Below are positions 7,485-17,220 of a DNA stretch of 64,000 nucleotides, one piece after another; positions within the stretch are counted from its first letter, which is position 1; every line of letters starts with the position of its first letter. A program made the translations under genes and the position numbers. The notes below the pieces were generated by a model that had not been told where the DNA came from, did no database searches, and saw only the letters and a program-made list of their open reading frames with translations. The stretch comes from Candidatus Gastranaerophilales bacterium (GTDB lineage Bacteria; Cyanobacteriota; Vampirovibrionia; Gastranaerophilales; Gastranaerophilaceae): NCBI GenBank assembly GCA_944325525.1, contig CALVAK010000001.1:1-64000 (forward strand), written 5' to 3'.

Positions 7485-9242
7485 TTATTCTCCCAAATTT
7501 TCATCCATACTATTATTTGATAAAAGAACTTCATTTAAAGGTTTACCTGCAAGAACCCAGGGATAAACCATTTCAAACGGTTCAACAATAAAGTCCATAA
7601 TAACAGGACCGTCATAAGCAATCGCTTCATCAAGGGCAGAATCAATTTTTGATTCTTCTGTAATTCTTAATCCCAGAACACCGTATGCTTCTGCAAGTTT
7701 AACGTAATCCGGTGAAGAAATAGGGGTTTGTGAGTAATGTTTATTAAACAGTTTTTCCTGCCATTGTCTTACCATACCGAGATATCCGTTATTAATAACG
7801 GCAATTTTTACTGGAATCTTATAATCAACACAGGTCATAAGTTCTTGAATATTCATTTGTATACTTCCGTCACCTGCAATATTGAAGACTAATTTATTTC
7901 TGTCGGCAATTTGAGCACCTATTGCAGCAGGGAAACCAAACCCCATTGTTCCGAGTCCGCCTGATGTAATTAATTGTCTTGGTTTGGTAAATTTATATAA
8001 TTGTGCAGTCCACATTTGATGTTGTCCGACTTCAGTTGCAATTATTACATCTTTGTCTTTTGTTTTGTTATAAATATGTTCTATTACGGTTTGAGGACTC
8101 ATTATACCGTTTTCTACCGCACGAATTACTCTTTTTTCCTTCCAGGAATCAATTTGTTTTACCCAGGCATTTCTCATATCGGAATTATATGTATATTTAC
8201 CTGTATTGAATTCCTTAAGCATAACATTTAATACATTTTTTGCATCACCAACGATTGGAATATCAACGTGAACATTTTTACTTATAGAGCAAGGATCAAT
8301 ATCAACGTGTATAACCTGTGCATCTTTACAAAAACGTTTCAGGCAGCCTGTAATTCTGTCATTAAATCTTGTACCAACGGCAAAAAGGACATCACAATTA
8401 CTTACGGCAAGGTTTGCCCAGTAGTTGCCATGCATACCGAGCATGCCGAGAGATAAATCATTATCCTGCGGGAATGTACCTATTCCCATAAGTGTTGTTG
8501 CAACGGGGATATTTAATTTTTTAGCCAATTCTCTTATTTCTAGATAGGAATCCGAATGAATTACACCGCCGCCTGAAATAATAACAGGACGTTGTGCTTC
8601 GCAAAGCAGTTTTAAAGCTCTTCTGCATTGCATCGGGTGTCCTTCGTATGTTGGATTATATCCTGGTAATACAACTTTGTCTGGATATACAAATTCGGCC
8701 TTGGCAGTTAAAACATCTTTAGGGAGTGATACTACGACAGGTCCGGGTTTTCCTGTCCTTGCAATATGGAAAGATTCTTTTATAACACGTGGCAAATCTT
8801 TTATGTCCTTTACCAGATAGTTATGTTTACAGCAAGTCCTTGTTATACCAACTATATCAGACTCCTGAAAGGCATCATTTCCTATGAGCTTTGAATCGAC
8901 CTGACCGGTAAAAACAACAAGCGGATAACTGTCATAGTATGCATTTGCAATACCTGTTATTGTGTTACATGCTCCGGGACCTGAAGTAACAAGAACAACT
9001 CCGGGCTTTCCGGTTATTCTTGCATAGCCTTCTGCCGCATGGACAGCTGCCTGTTCATGTCTTACCAGATAATGTTTTATATAATCACATTTATATAATT
9101 CGTCATAAATATGAAGAATCACCCCGCCTGGATAGCCGAAAATTTTATCTACACCTTCTTTTTTCAGGCATTCTAAGAACATTCTTGCACCAGTCATTTT
9201 TTCAGTTTTAAACATTTGTTCGGCAGTCATAACATTCTCCAT
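7485..9242 (-). CDS. ilvB: Acetolactate synthase large (catalytic) subunit
   Basis: The 585-residue thiamine-diphosphate enzyme makes acetolactate from two pyruvates, or acetohydroxybutyrate from pyruvate and 2-oxobutyrate. This is the first common step to valine, leucine and isoleucine. The catalytic glutamate lies in YLVRHEQAAVHAAEGYAR. The ThDP/Mg site is in NIAGDGSIQMNIQEL through INNGYLGMVRQWQE. The three-domain layout is complete. An AAAAGG site precedes the ATG, and a promoter candidate is seen at 9278-9306. The short leader leaves no room for a classical attenuator peptide. Confidence 0.96.
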   Translation of the reverse strand: MENVMTAEQMFKTEKMTGARMFLECLKKEGVDKIFGYPGGVILHIYDELYKCDYIKHYLVRHEQAAVHAAEGYARITGKPGVVLVTSGPGACNTITGIANAYYDSYPLVVFTGQVDSKLIGNDAFQESDIVGITRTCCKHNYLVKDIKDLPRVIKESFHIARTGKPGPVVVSLPKDVLTAKAEFVYPDKVVLPGYNPTYEGHPMQCRRALKLLCEAQRPVIISGGGVIHSDSYLEIRELAKKLNIPVATTLMGIGTFPQDNDLSLGMLGMHGNYWANLAVSNCDVLFAVGTRFNDRITGCLKRFCKDAQVIHVDIDPCSISKNVHVDIPIVGDAKNVLNVMLKEFNTGKYTYNSDMRNAWVKQIDSWKEKRVIRAVENGIMSPQTVIEHIYNKTKDKDVIIATEVGQHQMWTAQLYKFTKPRQLITSGGLGTMGFGFPAAIGAQIADRNKLVFNIAGDGSIQMNIQELMTCVDYKIPVKIAVINNGYLGMVRQWQEKLFNKHYSQTPISSPDYVKLAEAYGVLGLRITEESKIDSALDEAIAYDGPVIMDFIVEPFEMVYPWVLAGKPLNEVLLSNNSMDENLGE

Positions 9243-9277
9243 ATCTTAATTACCTTTTAATAAATTTTATTACTAAA

Positions 9278-9306
9278 ATTTTAACATTGTAAAAAATTTA
9301 GTACAA
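9278..9306 (-). promoter_or_regulatory. Candidate ilvBN promoter
   Basis: On the minus strand TTGTAC and TAAAAT are spaced by 17 bases. The expected start point, about 9271, leaves a leader of roughly 29 bases before the ilvB start. Confidence 0.45.
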
Positions 9307-9417
9307 ATTTTTCTGAAAATCTGCTTAATATTAGTAATTTTCCATTGAATAAATTTAAGAAATCAGGAATGTAAGAACTCATTCCAATAACAGAACATAT
9401 ATGTTATTGTTAATAAC

Positions 9418-9681
9418 CTATTTTTTTTCGTACATGTTTTTAATAACAGTTACTATTCCTGCAGCACTGCCAATTATCCCATTTAATATTAATGAGTTCT
9501 TAACAGGTGATTTTGAAAAACTACATTTTCTTGATAAAAAATCCAGTCCAACACCAAAACCAAACCATATAGATGTTGTTTGTATACCGTTTTTAATTGG
9601 CTCAGAGATTTTATTTTTATGCTTTTGATTTTTTAATGTAATATTATTTGTGTTATATGTAGTTATACTGTTTATTTTCAT
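9418..9681 (-). CDS. Hypothetical small membrane protein
   Basis: The 87-residue protein is unrecognised. Its N-terminus is polar and Asn/Thr/Lys-rich (MKINSITTYNTNNITLKN) and is followed by two hydrophobic segments, about residues 35-50 and 63-80. The layout matches the small membrane protein at 62675-62977. An AAAGGAAC site lies about 11 bases before the ATG. It sits alone between ilvB and ilvC with a promoter-like element upstream at 9873-9885. Probably lineage-specific. Confidence 0.55.
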   Translation of the reverse strand: MKINSITTYNTNNITLKNQKHKNKISEPIKNGIQTTSIWFGFGVGLDFLSRKCSFSKSPVKNSLILNGIIGSAAGIVTVIKNMYEKK

Positions 9682-9872
9682 AGTTATTAATGTTCCTTTT
9701 CAATAATTACTAATAAAATTTATTATGTTCGATAATAAAATAGTCCTATGCTGGTTGAGGCATTATGTTATAGGTAAAATTAAAAAATTAGTACCTGTCT
9801 ATAAAATAACAAATACTTATTGAATATTTTTCTTTTCAAAACAAGAAAAGACAGTTGCCTGTCAAAAAATAT

Positions 9873-9885
9873 TTTAACCGTTAAA
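9873..9885 (-). promoter_or_regulatory. Palindrome TTTAAC-N-GTTAAA, second copy
   Basis: This perfect palindrome, read on the minus strand, lies within a TTGACT-N16-TAAAAT promoter-like arrangement upstream of the small membrane protein gene. About 25 bases around it match the element at 4474-4486 with two differences. The rest of the 9682-9966 gap shows only a weak inverted repeat (CCTAT/ATAGG near 9750) and a GACAG/CTGTC hairpin near 9850. Confidence 0.35.
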
Positions 9886-9915
9886 GTATAGAAGTCAATA
9901 CTAAAGTATTTTCAT

Positions 9916-9955
9916 AAAAAAAAGAACAATTCAACAGAATTGTTCTTTTTTTTTT
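9916..9955. terminator. ilvC terminator, bidirectional
   Basis: AGAACAATTC and GAATTGTTCT form a 10-bp stem with loop AACA, flanked by eight A on the left and about ten T on the right. It can end transcripts on both strands. It lies just after the ilvC stop. Confidence 0.85.
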
Positions 9956-9966
9956 AATTTTCTTTA

Positions 9967-11001
<1,035 letters not shown>

Positions 11002-11087
11002 TTATTTAGTGTAATCCCGTAAAAAAACATAGTCAACATGTTTATTTTGTTAAATATGTTTTATTTTTTTTATTATTCAGTCAAGTG

Positions 11088-11762
11088 TCATAACATTAGT
11101 TTTTTATCTTTTATAAACTTGTCAATCTCTGATTTAACTTTTTGAGCAACTGTTTCTTCAAATATTTTTCCATCTCTTGATTCGTAATATTTCTTTCTGT
11201 CCCAATATTTTTCATATTTTTCTGAAGGAAAAGGAATTTTTAGAACAGAAACATTTTTATATTCTCTTTCAACAACATTATTAAAATCAAGTATTACCAG
11301 TTTAAAGGGTTTTTCTCCACGTTTATTTTCTAAAACTTCATACAAGTTTTTAATGTCTTCTTCTTTTTTTAGTGCCTGTACAAATATAATGGGTCTTTCG
11401 TTTTTCATAATTTTTCTGAAATTATCAATTCTGTTTGAAATTCTTTGAATAAGTTTTTCTTTGTCGTTAATTGTACAATCTTTATCATGGAAAAACCCGG
11501 TATTATCGGTTTTACTCCAGATTCCCTTTTTTCTGAAATCAAACCAGAATTTTTTATATTTTTTGAAAAATAAGTCATCAAAATATCCTTCAAAGTCATT
11601 ATTGATGTAATAAGTAATTCTTTTTACGGAGTGAACAACTAAATCAAACGGACAAGATAACTCGCCCTGAGCTTTTGAAGGTTTAAGATGTTGTCTTGTT
11701 AAAACTGTCCTTGAAATACAATAGCATCCCAGAGACACTATTTCATATTTTTTTTCTTCCAT
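11088..11762 (-). CDS. DUF1796 putative papain-like cysteine peptidase
   Basis: The 224-residue protein starts with IVSLGCYCISRTVL and then has CPFDLVVHS. These match the conserved 'SLG-x-x-C' and 'PFD' signatures of DUF1796, a family annotated as putative papain-like cysteine peptidases, often near glycosyltransferase genes. Cys15 would be the conserved cysteine. No signal peptide is seen. It is tightly coupled to ilvD: two bases separate the ilvD stop... from this ATG on the minus strand. Its place between ilvD and ilvC is odd, because nothing known links the family to amino acid synthesis. Confidence 0.6.
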   Translation of the reverse strand: MEEKKYEIVSLGCYCISRTVLTRQHLKPSKAQGELSCPFDLVVHSVKRITYYINNDFEGYFDDLFFKKYKKFWFDFRKKGIWSKTDNTGFFHDKDCTINDKEKLIQRISNRIDNFRKIMKNERPIIFVQALKKEEDIKNLYEVLENKRGEKPFKLVILDFNNVVEREYKNVSVLKIPFPSEKYEKYWDRKKYYESRDGKIFEETVAQKVKSEIDKFIKDKKLML

Positions 11763-11764
11763 TA

Positions 11765-13429
11765 TTATATACTTGTAATTGCTCCTTTATTTGCCGAGGA
11801 AACTACTGTTGCATAGCGTTTTAAATAACCTTTTTTGGCTTTGTAAGGAAGAGGAGTGAACTTTTCCTTTCTTTTTTCAATTTCATTTTCATCAACTCTT
11901 AATGTTATTTCTCTTTCAGGTATATTAATATAAATTTCATCGCCGTCTTTAACAAGACCGATTAAACCGCCGGCCGGAGCTTCCGGACAAATATGACCTA
12001 TACAAAGACCTCTTGTACCGCCTGAGAACCTTCCGTCTGTAATAAGTGCGACTTTACTTCCCAATCCTTTGCCTACGATAGCGGAGGTAGGTGAGAGCAT
12101 TTCCCTCATTCCCGGTCCTCCTTTTGGTCCTTCATACCTTATAACAACGACATCGCCCGCCTGAATTTTATCATCCATTATAGCATTCATAGCATCTTCT
12201 TCACTGTTAAAAGTTTTAGCTTTGCCGGTAAAGACAAGAGCATCTTTTGCAACACCGGAAATTTTTACAACAGCTCCTTCTGGTGCAAGGTTACCGTGGA
12301 GAACTGCCAGCCCGGGGTTTGATGTTACAGGGTCTGAAACTGGTCTTATTACTTCGTTATCACACCATATATCAGATGCGGCTATTTCTGAAAGCTTTAT
12401 TCCTGAAACACCTACTGTATCTTTCATTTCTTTTATATTGCCGTATATTGTTTTTATTACAGCCGGAATGCCACCTGCATTATCTAAATCTGTCATTGTT
12501 TTTGCTGCTGAAGGATCCAGTTTTATAATCTGCGGTACTTTAAAACTTAGTTCTTCAAAGTCTTTTAACGTAATATCAATTCCCATTTCGTTCGAAATTG
12601 CGAGTAGATGAAGGATAGAGTTTGTAGACCCGCCTAAAGCAAGATCCACAATAATTGCATTTCTTACAGAATCTCTTGTTATAATTGAAGAAGGACGAAT
12701 ATCTTTTTCAACCAGTTCATTAATAATAACACCTGAATCAAAAGCTATACGTTTTGTTTTTGCACTTACTGCAAGTGAAGTAGCACATCCGGGCAAACTC
12801 ATTCCAATTACTTCAGTTAAACATGCCATTGTATTTGCTGTATATAATCCCTGACATGCTCCTTGCGACGGACATGATGTCATTTCCATTTGTTTTAAAA
12901 GCTTTTCATCAATTTCACCGTTAGAAAACTTACCTATTGCTTCAAATGTTCCTCTAATCATTGTTAATGTATTATTCTGACATTTTCCGTCAGACATTGG
13001 ACCTACGGTAACAACAATACAAGGAATGTCAAGTCTTGCTGCAGCCATAAGCATTCCGGGAGTTATTTTGTCACAGTTTGTTAATAAAACTAATCCGTCT
13101 AATTTATGTGCCATAGCAACTGATTCAACACAATCCGCAATTAAATCTCTTGATGGAAGTGAATAATTCATTCCGCTGTGCCCCATTGCTATTCCGTCAC
13201 ATATTGCAGGAACTCCGAAAATAAAAGATTGACCGCCGCCGGTATGTATTCCTTTTTCTATTTGGCGTTCTATTTCTCTCATTCCGCTATGTCCCGGTAC
13301 TAAATCCGAAAAACTGCTTGCTATTCCTATGAATCTTTTATCCATTTGTTTTTCACTTACACCGGTTGCATATAATAATGCCCTGTGCGGAGTTCTTTGC
13401 AGTCCCTTTTTTATTTCGTCGCTTCTCAT
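11765..13429 (-). CDS. ilvD: Dihydroxy-acid dehydratase
   Basis: The 554-residue Fe-S enzyme dehydrates dihydroxyisovalerate and dihydroxymethylvalerate to 2-oxo acids in valine and isoleucine synthesis. Cluster cysteines lie in [14 protein letters not shown] and [18 protein letters not shown]. The C-terminal part has [26 protein letters not shown] site lies about 5 bases before the ATG. It is followed by the DUF1796 gene and then ilvC, and preceded by rarA 64 bases upstream. Confidence 0.96.
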   Translation of the reverse strand: MRSDEIKKGLQRTPHRALLYATGVSEKQMDKRFIGIASSFSDLVPGHSGMREIERQIEKGIHTGGGQSFIFGVPAICDGIAMGHSGMNYSLPSRDLIADCVESVAMAHKLDGLVLLTNCDKITPGMLMAAARLDIPCIVVTVGPMSDGKCQNNTLTMIRGTFEAIGKFSNGEIDEKLLKQMEMTSCPSQGACQGLYTANTMACLTEVIGMSLPGCATSLAVSAKTKRIAFDSGVIINELVEKDIRPSSIITRDSVRNAIIVDLALGGSTNSILHLLAISNEMGIDITLKDFEELSFKVPQIIKLDPSAAKTMTDLDNAGGIPAVIKTIYGNIKEMKDTVGVSGIKLSEIAASDIWCDNEVIRPVSDPVTSNPGLAVLHGNLAPEGAVVKISGVAKDALVFTGKAKTFNSEEDAMNAIMDDKIQAGDVVVIRYEGPKGGPGMREMLSPTSAIVGKGLGSKVALITDGRFSGGTRGLCIGHICPEAPAGGLIGLVKDGDEIYINIPEREITLRVDENEIEKRKEKFTPLPYKAKKGYLKRYATVVSSANKGAITSI

Positions 13430-13493
13430 AAAAATCTCCCTACTTCTATTAATATTAATATCATACCAGAGATGATTTTATTTTGTTAAAAAA

Positions 13494-14810
13494 TTAATGT
13501 GTTTTTTTCCATTCTTTTATTTGTTCAAGTTTGTTTTTATATTTTATTTCAAGTCCCTGTTCTGTTGGATGATAGTATTCTTTCCCTGCCAGTGAATCCG
13601 GAAGACATTGCATATTTGTAAGCTTTTCTTCCGTATCATGTGCATATTGATAACCTTTTCCGTATTCTAATTCTTTCATTAGTTTTGTAGGTGCATTTCT
13701 TATAATGAGAGGAACAGGTTCTGCCAGCTCCTTTATTGCATCTCTTTTTGCTGTTTCGTATGCAATATATAATGCATTTGATTTAGGAGCAAGAGACATA
13801 TATACTACTGCCTGGGTCAGATGAACCGAACATTCCGGCATTCCTATAAAATGGCAGGCATGATATACGGAAACAGCTATTCCTAATGCATGCGGGTCTG
13901 CAAGACCTATGTCTTCACTTGCAAATCTTGTTATGCGTCTTGCTATATATATCGGATCTTCTCCTGCTTCGAGCATTCTTGCCAGCCAGTATATCGCAGC
14001 ATCAGGGTCTGAATTTCTCATTGACTTGTGCAGGGCTGAGATAATATTATAATGTTCTTCTCCATTCTTATCATATAATAGAGATTTTTTTGATATACAC
14101 TGTTCAAGCGTTTCTTCAGTAACCGTAATTTCTCCGTTTTTGTTTATATCGCCATTCAAAATTACTATTTCAAGTGTTGAAAGTGCATTTCTTGCATCGC
14201 CGTTTGCAAATTTTGCAATTATTTTAAGCTGTTCATCAGATATTGTTACTTTTTGATTGCCGAATCCTCTTTTATCAGTAATTGCACGTTTTAGAAGTAA
14301 TACTAAATCTTCTGTTTTTAATCCTTGAAGAACAAATACTTTGCACCTTGAAAGTAATGCTCCGTTAACTTCAAAAGAAGGATTTTCTGTTGTAGCTCCG
14401 ATTAGAATTATGCTTCCTTTTTCTACAAAAGGCAAAAAAGCGTCCTGCTGAGCTTTATTAAATCTGTGAATTTCATCAACAAAAACAATTGTTTTCTGCC
14501 CCATTTTCCGTGATTGCTCAGCACGGGTCATAACTTCTTTTATCTCTTTTATACCGCTTGTTACAGCAGAAAAATTAATAAATACTGAATTTGTTTTATT
14601 CGCAATTATGTTAGCAAGTGTGGTTTTACCTACTCCCGGCGGTCCCCAGAAAATCATTGAAGATATTTTATCTTCATCTATTAGTTTTCGTAAAACTTTA
14701 CCCTCTCCGAGTAAATGCTTTTGTCCGACAAATTCTTCAATATTTTGAGGTCTTAAACGTGAGGCAAGAGGCTGATTTTCTTCATTTTCAAAAAGCGATT
14801 TTTGATCCAT
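13494..14810 (-). CDS. rarA: Replication-associated AAA ATPase RarA (MgsA)
   Basis: The 438-residue clamp-loader-like ATPase has Walker [12 protein letters not shown] and Walker B VDEIHRF near the N-terminus. The arginine finger region is [12 protein letters not shown]. The C-terminal oligomerisation domain ends in [19 protein letters not shown], typical of RarA. It acts at stalled replication forks together with SSB. No clear ribosome site is seen before the ATG. It is probably the first gene ahead of ilvD. Confidence 0.92.
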   Translation of the reverse strand: MDQKSLFENEENQPLASRLRPQNIEEFVGQKHLLGEGKVLRKLIDEDKISSMIFWGPPGVGKTTLANIIANKTNSVFINFSAVTSGIKEIKEVMTRAEQSRKMGQKTIVFVDEIHRFNKAQQDAFLPFVEKGSIILIGATTENPSFEVNGALLSRCKVFVLQGLKTEDLVLLLKRAITDKRGFGNQKVTISDEQLKIIAKFANGDARNALSTLEIVILNGDINKNGEITVTEETLEQCISKKSLLYDKNGEEHYNIISALHKSMRNSDPDAAIYWLARMLEAGEDPIYIARRITRFASEDIGLADPHALGIAVSVYHACHFIGMPECSVHLTQAVVYMSLAPKSNALYIAYETAKRDAIKELAEPVPLIIRNAPTKLMKELEYGKGYQYAHDTEEKLTNMQCLPDSLAGKEYYHPTEQGLEIKYKNKLEQIKEWKKTH

Positions 14811-14949
14811 ATTTTTTTAATACACTCTATTTTGTTTCCAACAATTATTTTAACATAGATTACATACATTGAATTGAGAAGCAGTATTTTTGTATTCTCA
14901 ACTGCTTTTAGTCCGTGCATGGTTTTGTGTATGTGACAATTAATTCGCC

Positions 14950-15078
14950 TTAATTTGTTATGTATTTTTCAATGCATATTGTTATTCGTGACTTACTTTC
15001 AATAATCTGTACAATTTCATCTTTCTTGCCACAATGTAATGACATTTCTTTCTCAGATTCAAATGAAAATAACGTCAT
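14950..15078 (-). CDS. Possible 42-residue protein
   Basis: The 376-base gap between rarA and punA contains this short minus-strand frame, starting MTLFSFESEKEM and ending IEKYITN. Its composition is mixed and charged, unlike the hydrophobic antisense frame over the same bases. The ribosome site is weak (AAAG). The remainder of the gap has only a long imperfect stem near 14874-14912 (TTGAGAA/TTCTCAA). No RNA gene is seen. Coding is uncertain. Confidence 0.2.
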   Translation of the reverse strand: MTLFSFESEKEMSLHCGKKDEIVQIIESKSRITICIEKYITN

Positions 15079-15186
15079 AGGACTTTATTCATTATCAAAA
15101 AAATTTTTATTTACTGATTATGTATATTTAATAAATATTGCGTAAATTAATTTTTTACTCATATATTAACCTTTTCCTGTTCTATA

Positions 15187-15987
15187 TTATATTTGGCTGA
15201 TTAAATTGAGTAATAATTCTTTAAATCTTTCTTTTATTCTTTCAGCGGTATCAATAACTTCTTCATGACTTAATGTTTTATCTGAAACCCCTGAGGCATA
15301 ATTTGTTATACAGCTTATTCCAAGAACATTTATTTTGCAGTAGTTTGCAACAATTGCTTCCGGAACAGTAGACATTCCGACTGCATTTCCTCCAAGAAGT
15401 TTATACATCTTTATTTCTGCCGGAGTTTCATAACTCGGCCCTGTTGTTGCTACGTACACACCTTTTCTGTAATTTATATTTAATTGTTTTGCTGTATGTT
15501 CTGCTATTGTAATTAGTTTTTCTGAGTATACTCTGCTCATATCCGGGAATCTTGTTCCTAATGAATCATCATTTTTACCGATTAGAGGATTTGTTCCCAT
15601 AAAGTTAATATGGTCGGTTATAAACATTAAATCACCTGGCTTATATTCGCTGCTTACAGCTCCTGCCGCATTTGTAATTATTAACGTTTTGACACCAAGC
15701 TTTTTCATTGTCTTTACCGGATAGGTGACTGTTTGCATTGAGTAACCTTCATAAAAATGGTATCTTCCCTGCATCATTACAACTTTTTTGTTATTTATTT
15801 CTGCAAATACAAGGCGACCCTTGTGCCCTTGAACCTGCGATTTTTCAAATCCGGGTATTTCATTATACGAAATTGAAACAGAATTGAAATTATCTGCAAA
15901 TTCCCCGAGTCCTGAACCCAGAATTATTCCTATTTCAGGCGTAAACTCTTTTATTTTGTCTTTAATATAACTGATTGTTGAATCCAT
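15187..15987 (-). CDS. punA: Purine nucleoside phosphorylase (PNP class, trimeric type)
   Basis: The 266-residue enzyme splits purine ribosides with phosphate for salvage. Motifs are GIILGSGLGEFAD (phosphate site), MQGRYHFYEGYSM, ITNAAGAV and GMSTVPEAIVANY. Length and motifs match the low-molecular-mass trimeric type specific for guanosine and inosine. It is last in the run leuA-GH13-malQ-queD-uppP-punA and lies 11 bases after uppP. No good ribosome site is seen, so translational coupling is likely. Confidence 0.93.
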   Translation of the reverse strand: MDSTISYIKDKIKEFTPEIGIILGSGLGEFADNFNSVSISYNEIPGFEKSQVQGHKGRLVFAEINNKKVVMMQGRYHFYEGYSMQTVTYPVKTMKKLGVKTLIITNAAGAVSSEYKPGDLMFITDHINFMGTNPLIGKNDDSLGTRFPDMSRVYSEKLITIAEHTAKQLNINYRKGVYVATTGPSYETPAEIKMYKLLGGNAVGMSTVPEAIVANYCKINVLGISCITNYASGVSDKTLSHEEVIDTAERIKERFKELLLNLISQI

Positions 15988-15998
15988 AAAAAAAACCG

Positions 15999-16847
15999 TT
16001 ATTTTGCAAAAATACTAAAAAATATAAAAGTAACAACTCCTATTATTATGCAATAATATCCAAAAAAAGCAAGTGAATATTTTTCTAAAAACTTTAAAAA
16101 ATATTTTATACATAAATATCCGACAATAGCAGAAATAACCGTACCTGAGATAATTGCTGGCCAATTAAAATTTATAAATTCATGTAAATCTATTTTTATA
16201 AGGGGGTACATTAAAGAAGCACCTATAATTATAGGAATACTTAATAAAAAAGAATATCTGGCAGCAGTAATTCGGTCTCTTTTGTTTAATAATCCTGATG
16301 AAATAGTTAAACCGGAACGGGAAAATCCTGGCAGTGCTGCTAATCCTTGAAATATTCCCATTATTATTGAAGTCTTTAAATCTATTGTGTTTGATTTATT
16401 TACAATTTTTTTAGAATACTGTTCGCTTCCAAGAAGTAAAAAACCGGTTAATATTAATAAAAATCCGACAATTGCGGGTGCAAAAACTAAATCTTCTGCA
16501 ATCGTATGCAAAGGGAAAGCTATTATAATTGTTATAATTGTTCCTAAAAGTATATAAAGCGATAATTTCGCATTAGTTGACGAAAAATCTCTAGTTTTTA
16601 AAGCTTTAAAAAAGGAAACCGTTATTTCTGATATATCTTTTCTGAAATAAATCAATACGGCAATCAAAGTACCAACGTGAAGCATAATATCCAGAAATAT
16701 TTCCTGTGATGATTCTTGATGTAATGGTATGTCTTTTAAAACCTTGTATAAATTTGATGTTATAACTAAATGTGCAGAACTGGAAATAGGAAGAAATTCA
16801 CTTAGTCCTTGTACTATACCCATAATAATTGCTTGCAGTATATGCAT
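15999..16847 (-). CDS. uppP: Undecaprenyl-diphosphatase (BacA/UppP)
   Basis: The 282-residue integral membrane protein removes a phosphate from undecaprenyl diphosphate so that the lipid carrier can be reused for peptidoglycan and other envelope polymers. Signature motifs are QGLSEFLPISSSAHLV at the N-terminus and PGFSRSGLTISSG in the second half, which hold the catalytic residues. About eight hydrophobic segments are visible. It starts three bases after queD. Confidence 0.95.
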   Translation of the reverse strand: MHILQAIIMGIVQGLSEFLPISSSAHLVITSNLYKVLKDIPLHQESSQEIFLDIMLHVGTLIAVLIYFRKDISEITVSFFKALKTRDFSSTNAKLSLYILLGTIITIIIAFPLHTIAEDLVFAPAIVGFLLILTGFLLLGSEQYSKKIVNKSNTIDLKTSIIMGIFQGLAALPGFSRSGLTISSGLLNKRDRITAARYSFLLSIPIIIGASLMYPLIKIDLHEFINFNWPAIISGTVISAIVGYLCIKYFLKFLEKYSLAFFGYYCIIIGVVTFIFFSIFAK

Positions 16848-16850
16848 TAA

Positions 16851-17210
16851 TTACTCCTCAAAATAACTCGCACAGGCTTTTTCTGTTTCCCAGACAGAAA
16901 CCCTTGATATATCCGGTATTATTTCTTTGAGTTTATTATATATAAACTTTGAAATAACTTCACTGCTCGGACTTATGTCTTTAAATTCTTCAAGTGTATT
17001 AATGTCTTTGTGGTCAAGTAACTTAAGAACTTCATTTAATTCCCTTTTTAGAATCTTAAAATCAATTAGTAAATTTGATTGATTAAGTTCTTTTCCTTTG
17101 ACATATACTTCAACTTTCCAGTTATGGCCGTGCTGATTTTCACACTCACCTTCATAATGCAGTAAGTGATGTGCAGCAGAAAAAGAACTTTCTATTTTTA
17201 ATTCGTACAT
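16851..17210 (-). CDS. queD: 6-carboxytetrahydropterin synthase, QueD/PTPS family
   Basis: The 119-residue protein shows zinc ligands in FSAAHHLLHYE and NQHGHNWKVEVY. The catalytic histidine/aspartate pair is in LLDHKDINTL, and a C-terminal glutamate in SVWETEKACASY binds the pterin. It converts dihydroneopterin triphosphate to carboxytetrahydropterin on the way to queuosine. The later queuosine gene queA is at 57238-58275, which supports QueD over a true pyruvoyl-tetrahydropterin synthase. A family cysteine nucleophile is not evident in the N-terminal motif, where E-C-E-N-Q is found. Confidence 0.85.
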   Translation of the reverse strand: MYELKIESSFSAAHHLLHYEGECENQHGHNWKVEVYVKGKELNQSNLLIDFKILKRELNEVLKLLDHKDINTLEEFKDISPSSEVISKFIYNKLKEIIPDISRVSVWETEKACASYFEE

Positions 17211-17220
17211 TTTTTTGCCT

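Noticed and set aside
9380-9420. Inverted repeat CAATAACA/TGTTATTG after the small gene at 9418 as a terminator
   Set aside because: No T-run follows on the minus strand, where termination would be needed, and the stem is AT-rich.
14960-15145. 61-residue plus-strand frame in the gap between rarA and punA
   Set aside because: Hydrophobic, no ribosome site, and antisense to a better-looking small frame; not listed as a gene.
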